NCBI RefSeq assembly: GCF_024166365.1
Contig: NC_064837.1
Location: forward strand, 81,153,553-81,217,552
Source: Elephas maximus indicus
Lineage: Eukaryota; Chordata; Mammalia; Proboscidea; Elephantidae
Direction: 5' to 3'
Length of the DNA stretch: 64,000 nt
Part shown: piece by piece, positions 23,150-33,860 of the stretch
How positions within the stretch are numbered: the first letter of the stretch is position 1
Layout: every line of letters begins with the position of its first letter
Made by a program: the position numbers and the translations under genes
Notes under the pieces: model-generated
Told to the model about the DNA's origin: nothing
Database searches by the model: none
The model's input: only the letters and a program-made list of their open reading frames with translations

Positions 23150-24240
23150 ACACATTTTAGCACGCTCCCGAGTCAAGTGCTTGCCCCAAGGATCCGCCAC
23201 GGTTCCTGCGGACTCAGGGCCGGCTCGAAGGGCTGCGCGCACCGGCGACACAGGGACGCAGCGCTCACAACCGGCTTGTGAGGAACTTCTTGAGGGGCAC
23301 AATCTTCACAGAAATCCCTGGCTCTTCAGGTAAGCCAGTGATCACCCTGCACAGAAGCCTCTGGAGAGTTATCCCGCGGAGGTCGCCTCCAAAACCATAA
23401 AAGCGCTCCCGAAGCTGCTCCAACGCCAGACAGGCCCTCTCCGGAAGGTACACAACAGCAACACTCCACCAGCCTCGGGCCACACTACCCACAGCCGCCC
23501 AGACCCAGGAAAGGGGACGGGAGGTTGAAGCCCAGCTTTCGCGAGATCTCCTCCCACCACCCCCATCTCCAGGCTCCCGTTAAAGCCTCGCGTTATTTGG
23601 GTCTGGGGGCGGAGCGAGCCCGGAGTGGGCAGAACCGGATGGGACGGCGGGGGCGTTTCAGGCCTTGTTGACTTTTCGTTCTCGGCCCTCCGCGCATGCC
23701 CAGCTCCCCGACGGCTCAGGAGACCTGACCGTCGGGCTGCCCCCGCCGCGGGTTCCGGGCTCCGCCCCTCCTGGGGGCGGTAGCAGCCGTGTTGTGGTGG
23801 TGGTGGCTGGGCGGCCGGCGCCGCGGACGCTACGCAGACGTAGTGCCTCGACCTGCACGCAGCTGTTGCTGGCCCGACCGAGCGCCGTGCCGCAGGTAAC
23901 GCCGCCGCCAGCTGACTCGGGGTCGTGCGGGCCGAGGTGTTCGGCGCGCTGGTGCAGGGGAGACGGAGGCCGGAGGGACCGGGGAGCTGAAGGGGCCCGG
24001 GACCTGGGGGGAGGGGAGGGGGCCCGACGGCAGGGAGGGGGCGGGGAGCTGGGGGCGCAGCGATCGGGGGTGGCGGGGCTGGGTATCGGGGTCCAGCGAG
24101 AGCTAGTGTTGCGGGTCCTCGGGCCCAGCCTACGGCGCTGGCCGGATCTCGGGGGCCACACTCCTCTACGCGGTCCTCGGCAGGCGCCCGAGGACGACCA
24201 AGGCCTTTTCGGATACACCCCGGGACTTCGTGTTGTTCTG
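23150..24240 (+). promoter_or_regulatory. CpG island promoter of an unidentified host gene
   Basis: Dense CpG and GC content contrast sharply with AT-rich flanks. Seen within it: TCGCGAGA at 23,539-23,546 (the palindromic CGCG promoter element), GC boxes (gggggcggag near 23,606, ctgggggcgg near 23,771), and cgcgcatgcc at 23,691-23,700, close to an NRF1 site. No TATA box is apparent. These elements are typical of TATA-less housekeeping promoters, which often fire in both directions. The downstream donor site points to transcription on the + strand. Confidence 0.8.
23650..23895 (+). other. Candidate untranslated first exon
   Basis: The exon start is not defined by sequence alone; I place it after the NRF1-like and GC-box cluster. 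The end is supported by a strong 5' splice site, CAG|GTAACG, at 23,895/23,896. An ATG at 23,695 opens only ten codons, so the exon is probably 5' untranslated. A (GTG)n run at 23,793-23,806 lies within it. The gene is not recognisable from this exon. Confidence 0.5.
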
Positions 24241-24724
24241 ATTGTAAAGAAAGAGCATCAAACCTGCGTAGGCTGGGGAACCTTGGGGGCTGAGATTTAA
24301 GAGGTTAGAGAAGGGCGCTAACGTTCTTTTTGTTTGAGCGCCTACTACTGTTTGTGCTAAGTTCCTTGCCCGCTTTGGTCCTTAAAAAAAAAAAAAAAAA
24401 ACCGGCTTAGAGAGGACCCATGGGTAGAACTGGAGGGAGTCATTTTGCAAATAGAAAAACTCTTTTTTTAACTTCTTGTACTGCGTTTTTGTTCTTTTTA
24501 AAAAATTGATAAATCAGAGTTATGCTGTTTTTAAAATTACAAATCAGAATAATTTTCGTACAGAGTAGAGAGTACGCTTTTAGCAATAATTATCCTCCCC
24601 CTTTTTTTTTAATTACTGAAGTACTAAGTGCTCTTTAAGAAAAAAAATCAAGGCGTCAAACAATGCAGATCCCTGCCCCCGACTCCCTTCCCCCATTTTC
24701 TCTTATTACCACCCCGGGTCACCA

Positions 24725-24965
24725 GTTTTTAAATGTGTGTAGTCATTCAGATTTGTTTTCCTATACATATAATGAGTATGTTTCAAAAACAAAAATGGTA
24801 TCATATATACTATATCGTTTTTATTAGTCAGTTACACGTCACCGATATTTCTCCATTTCATTTCATACCTCATTCTTTTCAAAAGCTGCATAGCTATTTG
24901 TGTATTTAACTGTCCCTTTATTGCTGAACATTGTCTTCAGTTTTTCACTCATCAATAGCTTTTAA
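24725..24965 (-). mobile_element. Old L1 3' fragment
   Basis: Blocks such as gctgcatagctatttgtgta and ccctttattgctgaacatt are the decayed complement of the L1 ORF2 end and 3' UTR start (the amino acids of the family's MEYY region). Heavily diverged. Confidence 0.5.
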
Positions 24966-25340
24966 AAAGACTTACAAACAAGTACTTTAAAACACTGGGG
25001 TAAAGCTTTCAGAATGTTGAAGGCCAGATGGGAATACTTGCATATTAAGTTGAGTAATTTTAATACGTTTACACAGAGTTAATGGTAGTTTACCTGAGGC
25101 TTGCATGACTTCGTAAAGCAGATTACCAAAATAGTTTATTATTTAGTGCATTTTTTCAAAGTAAATTTAAATTCCTGTGGTCATATGAAAACAAATTTCG
25201 TTTCTTAAACATGAACTGGCTGCTGACGTGTGAAGAAGAGGTAAGGCAAAAAGCCACTGACCCAGAAGTTTGTATTCCAGACAGCAGAGTGGCCAAGGAT
25301 TAAATTTTTTGATAAATAAGCCGTAGGGAGTAAGCCTTAA

Positions 25341-25391
25341 CTAAACTAAACCAAAACCAAACCCGTTGCCGTCGAGTTGATTCCGACTCAA
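25341..25391 (-). mobile_element. AfroSINE tail fragment
   Basis: Only the 3' tail complement (cccgttgccgtcgagttgat) remains, truncated at the SINE 5' side. Confidence 0.82.
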
Positions 25392-25411
25392 CTAGAAGGA
25401 TATTAGACTAC

Positions 25412-25569
25412 CAAACCAAAACAAAAAACAAAAACCAAAAAACCCGTTGCCACTGAGTCAATTCCAACTCAAACTGCCCCATAGCGTTTCCAGGGAGCAG
25501 CTGGTAGATTCAAACTGCTGACCTTTTGGCTAGCAGCCGAGTTCTTAACCAGTGCGCCTCCGGGGCTCA
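25412..25569 (-). mobile_element. AfroSINE
   Basis: Full-length antisense copy flanked by perfect 13-base repeats gatattagactac (25,399-25,411 and 25,570-25,582). It landed beside an older SINE fragment. Confidence 0.95.
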
Positions 25570-25582
25570 GATATTAGACTAC

Positions 25583-27055
25583 TTACTATTAAATAAGACA
25601 GAAAGCTAGCAAATCCCTATTACATTTTGTATTTCTGTGTGTAGAAGAGCTGAAGGCTTTGTTGATTTAATCAGTGGTTTGTACTTATTAAAAAGGTACT
25701 GCGTGTTCATCTTGGTGCTAGCCTCCAGGGTAAACAAAACCAGTAAGATAATCACAAAGAACAGTCTGGTTTCTAAAAATGTATATAGCCTGAAATCTTA
25801 GGCTAGGCTAAATTATGTAGCGTTTTATTATTTTGGGAACTGTGTTTAAAAGGAACCAAAAAATAACCATGGCATTTTAGTTATTGTTGGTAATAATATG
25901 CCCTTTCTTCTGTATTTCTGACAGCAACACATAGGTGATATTCTTTCTGTTTTGTAGCTTAATAAACACAGACTGAGAGATTAACTGCTCAAGATTGCAT
26001 TGGCTGTTTAGTGGTAGTCCCTGTATTTAGATTTAGGGAATGGTTAATCCACAAGCTTATGTTTTCTGCTGTGCCATGCCAACTCCGATTAAGGAAAATC
26101 GCCTTACAAGATTATTGATCTTAGAGTTTTCTCTGAAATGTTCCTTGCAAATTGGAGACATGAATATAGGTATGAGCTTTGAAAAATAAAGGAAAAACCG
26201 TGTGAAGTTATAACGGTATCTTTTTAGATGAGGTTCCTGGTGGCGTGTTATTAAAATACTTAACTCCTTGAGCTGATGCTGTTAAACAGGAACTGGGATT
26301 GTGTTACTTGAAGCAGTCTGTTGGATGCCGTGTCCAGTTTGGATATCACAATACATTGTAGCTCTTACAGGTGCTTGCTTATTCCTTGCAAATTTGGATA
26401 ATATAATTTCATAAAACATAATTATGAACCCAGTTGTACGTTTTGTAAAGTAATATAAGGAAAGAATGCAAGGAGGGCCCTGTAAAGTCTTAAAAGATTT
26501 AAATTTGTGTATTTAATTTTTGCTATTTTAGTGTCCCTTAAAAATGCATTATGACAGACAGTTTAATAGGGTGTGTGTCATAATATTGTGGTATATTAAT
26601 TTATTTTTGTTTTCCAAGCAGATGTGGCAACTGTGTAATTTTAAAAAATTATGGCAAATACTGAAGTTAATAAAGTGTAATCAGTTGTCATATGTATTTG
26701 AGAAGAAACTTACATATAGGAAAATGTTTGAGCCTTTATTGGCAATTGCCAAGGATGATAATTAGATTCCTATCTAAGTGGTGTATCTACCATCAATTTT
26801 CTGTTGGATTTATGGTTATGGGGCATAAAAATGTTTCAGCACCAGAAAGTTCCCTTTGGCGTATGCTGAGTGAGTTAGATGTATGAACTGCTTCAGCTTT
26901 TGGCCGAGGTGGGGGCAGGGAGGGATCTAATGCTGTGTGTGCGTTCATATTTATCCTCAAAAATAAGAGGGATCTTATTACTGATAGGGAGAAATGGCAA
27001 AGTGTTTTTGTTTTTATTTCTTTTTTCCAATTTAACCTGAAAAGTATTTGGGGAC
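25583..27055. other. Putative intron, mostly single-copy
   Basis: No exon-like frame stands out. Around 25,965-26,080 a weak match to an antisense MIR (acagactgagagattaactg) is seen. Confidence 0.35.
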
Positions 27056-27465
27056 TGTTTTAGTTATCTAGTGTTGCCATGGCAGAAATACCATGAGTTG
27101 AAGGCTGGAACATAAAAATTAATTTTCTCACAGTTTAGGAGGCTGGAAGTCTGAATTCAAGGTGCCAGCTCTATGGAAAGTTTTTTGTCTTTATCGACTC
27201 TGGGGGAATGTCCTTGTTTCTTCAGCATCTGTTTCCTGGTTCCTTGCAGATCTCTCTTACATCTCTCTTACCCCATCTCTGCTTCCTGCTTCACTTGTTT
27301 AATCTCTTTTATCTCAAAAGAGGTGGACTCAAGATACACCGTACATTAATCCTGCCTCATTAGCATAACAAACACAACTCATTTCCAAATTGGATTATAA
27401 CCACAGGCATAGAGGTTAGGATTTACAACATATATTTTTGGGGGACACAATTCAATTCCATAAGA
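27056..27465 (-). mobile_element. MaLR-type solo LTR
   Basis: Antisense copy from tgttttagttatctagtg to caattcaattccataaga. Perfect five-base flanks gggac lie at 27,051-27,055 and 27,466-27,470. Confidence 0.93.
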
Positions 27466-28143
27466 GGGACATATATTCGTGAAATCCAGAAAGCAATAAA
27501 CTAGTTTTTATGCATCATACAAAAAGAATGAGGTATCATTTTCTAGGGTTCATAATCTAGTTGAAATTTAGAAACTAGTAGGTATAAAACAGCTGTTTTG
27601 GAATTGTATGAAGGACCTGTTCTCTGATAGTTCGGTTTCTTCTCGAAATGCCCTCCTGAGGAATGGAAACGCATCCTGCAGGTTTCAGCTCAAGCCCTGC
27701 ATTTCTGTGGAGCCTTTCTGGCTCCATTCCTTATTTCCTAGCATGTCTTCTTCAGTCATTATAACGTTGTATTGCAGCTGCTTGTGTGTCTTCTTACTTG
27801 ACCAAGTTCGTTGAAGCCTCAGGGCACGTTTTTCGCCATTTTGTCAGCTAGGACATTATTTGGGTGGAAGTGGGGCTTTAGCATGTATTTGTTGAATGAA
27901 CTTAGAGACCATCAGCGCATGTTGAAACTTTTTGGTGAAAGTGAGGTCAAAACAGGATTAGTTCACTTTGTTTTGTTCATAGGTCAGTTGTTGACTATCG
28001 GAAAAGTGAGGTATGGTGGAAAGCACCTGCCACAAGCTGTTATATAACCGTGAGCAATTGACCCAATAGGACTTCACCTTCTTCATCTCTAAAGTAGAGG
28101 GGGTAGCCTTAGAGAATGTGTTCAGTGAGGACCTGTGCCACTA
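27466..28143. other. Putative intron, single-copy
   Basis: No gene or repeat is recognised. The TA at 28,142-28,143 is the left target site of the next element. Confidence 0.35.
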
Positions 28144-29550
28144 CAGGCAGTCTGGGTTATGACTTTCATGAGAACCAACCCCGCAAAAGGCCTGTCAGGA
28201 AAAAACTGACTCAGAGAAAGCCGGAAAGGGATGAGGGGCAGACCGTTCCACTTAGCCTTCCTCCTTCCTTGGCCCCCGCCTGTTGACAGTTCCAGAGCCA
28301 CAAGGCTCCTTACCTTGGAGTGCACAGCCTCACATAGGCCACAGGGTTCTCCGCACACTGATTGGCTAGGCAAACCATATGGAGTGGAGCAGTGGTGCTT
28401 GGGGACGTGGACAGTGGGGCCTGCCATTTCTGAGCTCCAAGGGAGGCAGGTACATGTGGGCTTTCAGCTTATTCTGCAGGCTGCAGCTTGGCTCACCATG
28501 TCGCGGTGGCCTGCCCGTGACCAGCGCCTGTACAAGGACCTGCTGTGGCACCTGCGCATACAGGTGAATCTCGTGTCCTGTCCTGGAAGCTCAGGGCAAA
28601 CACCATGTACCTGAAGGTGGTAGCAGCCGCCAGCACTCGGGCGCCTGTGCTCTATGTGTTCTCCCAGTGCAACCGGTCAGTGTGCCGCTGCACTGGGCAC
28701 AGAGCTGGGCTTCTGCAGCACCCAGCTCTGTCTGCACCACCCATCCTGTCTGGTATGGGGCATTGTAGCACCTCTCTGGGCTTCTGTTTCCCCTACCTTA
28801 CATGTGGATTTCACTACTGGTGCGATTCTTGGCCTTTTAGTGGCTGGGGGGTGGGAGGGTGGGAGGCAGTCTTAGATCCCTGACCTCTCTCTGTCCACAT
28901 AGTTTCCGGGGTTCGTGAAAAACTTGGCACTTGGGTTTTTCTAAGCATCCTTTTCCCAACCCTTGGGCCCTGGCTTGATCTTACTATACCCTGAGCAACG
29001 TTTTCTCCCTTGCCTCGGAGGCAGGAGCCTCATAGTTGGTGTGTGGATTAACAGGTCTGGTGAGGAGGTGATGGGGCAATGATCCATCTGGCCATGCTAC
29101 CCACGCCACCAACCCTCCCTGCCTCTACTGAGGAGGGTTCAAAACCCAGTAGAAATGAGGCTGGGTGGTTTTTTTAGTTCAGAGTCTGCAATACAAGTAT
29201 CTAATTGGTCTAAAAGATTTAACGGAACAGAATCTTCTAAGTATTTTGGGTAACGTATGCCCATCCACAGTGAAGAAGTTACATACAATGGTTTGTAATA
29301 ACAAATGGGTGTTACTTTGAGACGTGCATCAAAACATTATTGTTATCATTATTGCGTTGTTATATTAAAGATGTTTTAAGGTATCTAGAAGTGTTTTTTA
29401 AATGCCTTTTATGCATAAAAAGGTACATTATATACTAAAACAAACATTTGACTCTTTAAAGAACTGTACCTAACTGTTCTGACATACATACAAATTCAGC
29501 CTAAAGACAGATTTAGGTACAGAACTTGTTCATAATCCAGGGACTGCCTG
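28144..29550 (+). mobile_element. Tigger-like DNA transposon copy with gene-like interior
   Basis: The ends are inverted: CAGGCAGTC at 28,144 and GACTGCCTG ending 29,550, each bordered by TA. TA target choice and this style of end are typical of Tc1/mariner-Tigger elements. No transposase frame is found, so it is non-autonomous. The interior is GC-rich. It contains an inverted CCAAT box (gattggct near 28,361), an ATG at 28,499 opening a short frame (MSRWPARDQRLYKDLLWHLR), and further on a frame with LYVFSQCNR ending at a donor-like GGTCAGTG. A second copy is at 33,861. Confidence 0.75.
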
Positions 29551-29552
29551 TA

Positions 29553-30987
29553 CTGCCACCATCACAGAACTCAATCTCTACCATCAGGGGGGAATGATTT
29601 CAGATCTGTTCCAAGCTTTGTAAATATTGTATAAAAAAAAAATATTGTATATGAAGGTGATAATTCAAAGGGAGTAGATGAATTTGCTGCATTGGGTAAT
29701 TGTAGAGAAGAGAATTGTGAACAACCAAGGATCTCTCTTAGTTAATTTTTTTGGAGTAGGGGAAGAGAGAGAATCTAGTAACTTAGTTTATGTTTCAGGA
29801 GTGAGAAAAGAGAGCATTAAATTAGAATGGAAGGGAGAAAATCTGAGAATTGGCTGTCAAACTAGACAAAGGGAGAGGGGATTTCCTGAAAGAGTCGGTG
29901 ATCAATTGAGTTAAATGCATGGGTGTGAAGGAAGATGACAACTTAAAGTTATTACAGTTTTTGAGGTTTGAGAGACTGAAAAAATATCTAATTATAATTA
30001 TTATCCGGTGTTAGCTGTGCCCTGCTTGTGGGTCAAGTTGGAATAGTTAATGCTTTTCAGTAACTTGGAGGCTCTTACAAACATTCTGTGATAATCACGT
30101 GATCATAAAGTCAGTTCAGTTTATGAGCTAGAGTTAGTGAGCATATGAAGAGCGTGGAATATGAAGTGTGGTGAAATCCTTATTTGTGTTTCATCTGTGG
30201 CTTCTATAGTCAGGACCTCCAGCTCTTCCTTTTCAAAGCCTTTTTGTGTTTTCTCATCTCACCTCTTAAATCTGGGTGTTTTCTTAGGTTTAATTCTCTT
30301 CTTCCCCTCTAGAGCTTTATTCTCTTTTGCTGATCCCACAAAGCCTCCTGGTTTCTGCTATTCGTTCCTCCTCCTTGTCGAAGCCTCCTATTCTTCCTCA
30401 TTTTCTTTTCTAAGCTTTGGGCTTGCTCTTTTTTGTTGTTGTTGTTGTTGTCTTTGATAAACTCTCTTCTGGGCTGACATTTTGTTATCTCGAATCAGTG
30501 TAATCAGAATTATGCTCCTTTTCCTTTGTACATTTAATTCTTCTTCCCTCATTTCCTTTTTTATATTAATGACCTTAACATTTTCTTAGTCATCTAGGCT
30601 CGAAATCAAAAGGCCTCTGTGATGAAGTGAGTTCCTTTATGGGACCTTTTGCTTTGGTTTTTTTTAAAAATGGCTTGAGAGATTGTTCCCCTCAGCCCTG
30701 AGGAGTTCCCTTTGCCTTGACCTTAGAGGGCTTGTTACTTTGTCCAGGTTGGTTGACATTTCCTGGGTAGGCTGTAAACAGCTTGGTTTGATGCTTTTTG
30801 TTGAGTCCTTGGCTGCAACCTGCCCTGTGATTGGTATGCACCTTGTCAGGATTGGTCAATAGACTAGGCAAATGAGGTGACTATAGTCTGCTATGCAACT
30901 GAAGTGTCTGTGACCTGCTGAGAGCGAATTGTTAAGTTTGTGGCCCTGCTGGGAACGGCCATGCTTTGACATTGATAAGTTGTGTGT
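29553..30987. other. Putative intron, single-copy
   Basis: No gene is seen. A short (TTG)n run lies at 30,433-30,451. Several frames of up to about 98 codons occur but lack any family signal. Confidence 0.35.
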
Positions 30988-31075
30988 TTATATATATATA
31001 TACACACACACACACGTATGTGTATATGTACATAAATGCACATATGTATATGTATACATTTATACATGTAAGAAA
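30988..31075. repeat. (TA)n(CA)n microsatellite
   Basis: TA repeats pass into CA repeats and then degenerate TATG/CATA sequence up to the next SINE. Confidence 0.85.
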
Positions 31076-31078
31076 ACT

Positions 31079-31236
31079 AAATAAACCCGGTGCTGTCGAG
31101 TCTATTTCAACTTGTAGCGATGCTACAGGGCGGAGTAGAGCTGCCCCACAGGGTTTCTAAGGAGCTGCTGGTGGATTCAAACTGCTGACCTTTTGGTTAG
31201 CAGCCGAGCTCTTAACCACTGTGCCACCAGGGTCCC
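31079..31236 (-). mobile_element. AfroSINE, left member of an inverted pair
   Basis: Antisense full-length copy. Its head complement (ccactgtgccaccagggtcc) runs into ctatg and a (TG)n tract. The mirror image of this SINE plus its flanking tract occurs at 31,365-31,555. Confidence 0.92.
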
Positions 31237-31392
31237 TATGTGTGTGTGTGTATGTGTGTGTGTGTGTATTAACCAGTGCACCACCAGGGCTCCAATATAT
31301 CTGTATATGTATGTGTGTATGTATGTGAGTATATACGTGTGTGTGTGTATATATATATATATATACACACACACACATACACACACACACAT
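31237..31392. repeat. Palindromic TG/TA/CA microsatellite spacer with SINE shard
   Basis: The left edge reads (TG)6 TA (TG)7. The right edge, read on the other strand, is (TG)6 TA (TG)6. Between them are a 25-base AfroSINE head shard (ttaaccagtgcaccaccagg, 31,269-31,293) and TG/TA repeats. The spacer can pair with itself at its edges. Confidence 0.85.
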
Positions 31393-31555
31393 AGGGACCC
31401 TGGTGGCACAGTGGTTAAGAGCTCGGCTGCTAACCAAAAGGTTGGCAGTTTGAATCCACCAGCTGCTCCGTGGAAATCCTGTAGAGCAGTTCTGCCCTGT
31501 CCTATAGGGTTACTATGAGTCAGAATCGACTCGACAGTATGGGCTTTGGCTTACA
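31393..31555 (+). mobile_element. AfroSINE, right member of an inverted pair
   Basis: Sense full-length copy starting tagggaccctggtggcacag. Over the head and flank it is nearly identical to the complement of 31,160-31,240. Confidence 0.92.
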
Positions 31556-31599
31556 TATGTATATGCATATATATGTGTGTGCAGCCAGCCCCAAAGAAG

Positions 31600-31690
31600 T
31601 TTTTCAGACAGAAAGAAGCAGGAAGACAGGAAACAAGAAGGAGAAAAGGCAAGAGAGAAGAGAGAGAAAGGAGGCAAGGAACCTCTTAAA
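31600..31690. repeat. Polypurine (GA-rich) tract
   Basis: An almost uninterrupted run of A and G on the + strand (for example aagagagaagagagagaaag). Its function is unknown; such tracts can adopt triplex structure. Confidence 0.6.
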
Positions 31691-31864
31691 AGAGCTGCAA
31701 GGCCTGTAACACTGAAGACAGCCACAGGCCCGGAAGGGGTCTAGGGGCAGAGCTGACGGCTACAAGCCCAGAAGGGGCCCGGCTTCTGCTGTCAAATCAG
31801 TTGCCCTAGATGTAGCCTTGATCAGGTTGTTTTCCCTGCTTGATGACAGAAACACACTCACTTA

Positions 31865-32070
31865 TGGAGTGTTTCTTATGTCAGCTGCTATGCCAGCTAC
31901 TTTGTTCTCCCTAATAGCTCTGTGTTGGTAGACTCTATTAATCCCACCTTACTGATGAGGAACATGAGACTTAACAAGGCTGCAGGAGTTGCTAGTAGGT
32001 AGAAGAGCTGAGATCTGAATCCGAAGCATGTCTTAATTTCAAGTCTGTATTTTTAACCACCGTGCTGCTT
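31865..32070 (-). mobile_element. MIR SINE
   Basis: The complement side shows the old MIR pattern: ttactgatgaggaacatgag, then a tgagatctgaatccgaagc block standing for the B-box region, then ttttaaccaccgtgctgct. Ancient, shared by all mammals. Confidence 0.65.
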
Positions 32071-32119
32071 CTGAGTGACTCCTGATCGACTCTGCAATGA
32101 AATCCATGTTCCTAAGTGT

Positions 32120-32260
32120 TGGCCTTCAAAACTCTGCACCATTTGGTTTCAGTGTCACTTTTCAAACTTGTTATTTTTGTCTGCCATCCAGTCAGGCCCC
32201 CACCCTGTGCACAGCAGGATTGGACCTTTGTGAGCTACAGGGTTTTCTTTGACTCATTTT
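32120..32260 (+). mobile_element. Probable L2 LINE fragment
   Basis: Blocks such as ggccttcaaaactctgcacc are like the L2 3' end. The match is weak. Confidence 0.35.
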
Positions 32261-32267
32261 TAAAAAG

Positions 32268-32440
32268 TAGATTTCTAGTCTTAGTCTGGAAGCTCCTCTG
32301 GAAACTGCTCAGCATAATAGCAACCCACAAGCACCCACTGACAGATGGGGTGGTAGCTGCACTTGAGGTGCAATGGCTGGGAATCGAACTGAGGCTTCCC
32401 GCATAGAAGGCGAGAATTCTACCACTGAACCACCAATGCC
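32268..32440 (-). mobile_element. tRNA-Gly-derived SINE with RTE-like body
   Basis: Read on the minus strand, the first 70 bases (32,370-32,439) look like tRNA-Gly: gcattggtggttcagtggta, then a B box (gttcgattccc). The anticodon loop and the acceptor stem are altered, so it is not a working tRNA. The remaining 100 bases end with cttccagactaaga at 32,279-32,292. The same 14 bases occur near the start of the RTE LINE at 46,056-46,069. No CCA end or terminator is present. Confidence 0.65.
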
Positions 32441-32659
32441 CCCACTTTTAAACTTATTTCTTTTGTTTTAGCCAAGTTTAAGTTTCCTGGAACATATTCT
32501 ACTAATTTTGGCTTTTCATGTATTTCCATTTTGGGGGATGGGGGGTGCTGTCCCTTCTCCCATCTTTGCCTTTAGAAGTTCTATATGTTAAAGGCTGTCT
32601 GGTACCCCATGTTTCCCTAGAACCCCCATCTTCCCTGTTTGTGTAGAAGTATTTATTAC

Positions 32660-32830
32660 AGCTCGTTTGTACTGCTACTTGACCTCTTGATGATACTTTG
32701 TACTCTCAGTTGGTTTTTGAGTATTCTTGCAGCTGTAATTGTATTATAAGATGCTTGAAAGCAGAAACCTTGTTTCATTGTTCTTGTATCCCCCAGTGGA
32801 TGCTCAGGAAATCTGCACGAGTGAGTATAA
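32660..32830 (+). mobile_element. L2 LINE 3' fragment
   Basis: The pattern gatgcttgaaagcagaaacc, then cttgtatcccccagtggatg, is the typical L2 end. Ancient mammalian repeat. Confidence 0.6.
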
Positions 32831-33860
32831 ATATGGTCACTGGTAGACTGTCCTTTTTATTGGCATTTAAGTAGTATTTGATTTTAACTGGTACCTCCCA
32901 CCCCCCCCACATCCTAGTTTATTGGAGTGTTTGTGTGTATACGTAACAACCAGATATTCCTGTTGTAGTCTGTCATATTCTCTATTTTCAGATTGATTAT
33001 TAGGTAATCATGATAAGTTGTTTAAAAATTCTGGTGTTTTTCTATATGTATGTGTTTACATTATTGATACTCGTGTATAATGATTGTTAAAATTAACATT
33101 TTGACATTTGAATTCTTTCCCATGCTATTGAGTTGGACAAAATTTCTAATGAATTGTAATATTCTTAAAGGTCTCTGACTTCAGTGTCTTCCATGTTTAT
33201 GTGGATATGAAAGATGGAGTAAAACCATGCCTGTAGTGCAGTGTTGCTTTGTTCTTTTTGTTGATATCAGTAAGCTCCACCTTCATATGATGAACCAGAA
33301 TACCCTCATTCTACTTTATACCTAACTCTTGGGTCCCTGAAGAGTTCAGGGGAAATCTCAGGCTTATTCAAATGACCTATCAAGTTTAATGGTTACCGTT
33401 CGGAGGTTGCAGTTTTATGCTTATATCTGCCTTTGTATCTTATATACCATGTTGCTTCCATGGGTGTTGACTGTGGATCCAGGTAATTAATTTTTGCATT
33501 ATTAAATAAAACTATAATCCTTGTTAAGAATCGATAGTGTAGAATATTTTGGTCATGGTAAGGGGGGGAGAGAGATATTTGGAGTTTGTTTTTGAAATAT
33601 TACTTTCATGATTATAAAAGACTGATTCTCAAATGAATTAACCTGTCATTCTGCTTTTCCTCAGCCTTGTATTTAATCACAAATACTTTCTTTGAAGATG
33701 TACATTTTAAACATTTTAAAAATAAATGAATTTTAAACTAAGTATATCTATATGATTCAAATTTTAAGTGGTCCAAAAATTATATAAAGTGAAAATGTCT
33801 CACTTCTGTCCTCCCAGTTCTGTTCTGGGAGGTAACCACTCTTATCTCTGGAATGACATG
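32831..33860. other. Putative intron, single-copy
   Basis: Nothing coding is seen. There is a C-rich run near 32,899-32,910. Confidence 0.35.

Noticed and set aside
23265-23492. Minus-strand frame with VVYLPERACLALEQLRERF that looks protein-like.
   Set aside because: It opens with GTG, lies in CpG-rich sequence, and I cannot tie it to a family. It is kept only as a remark about possible divergent transcription.
23665-24300. A 211-codon + strand open frame in the CpG island, and a 186-codon one on the minus strand (23,658-24,218).
   Set aside because: Neither has family features; they are arginine-, proline- and glycine-rich as expected of GC-rich DNA. The + frame begins with TTG and crosses the strong splice donor at 23,895.
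26228-26246. Possible AfroSINE head (ggttcctggtggcgtg).
   Set aside because: Only about 16 bases match, with no B box or tail after it.
31157-31453. Overlapping frames of about 80 codons rich in Cys, Val, Tyr, His and Thr.
   Set aside because: These are translations of TG/TA/CA microsatellites and SINE heads.
32370-32439. tRNA-Gly gene on the minus strand.
   Set aside because: The acceptor stem has a mismatch, the anticodon loop is changed, and it is fused to a SINE body with no terminator.
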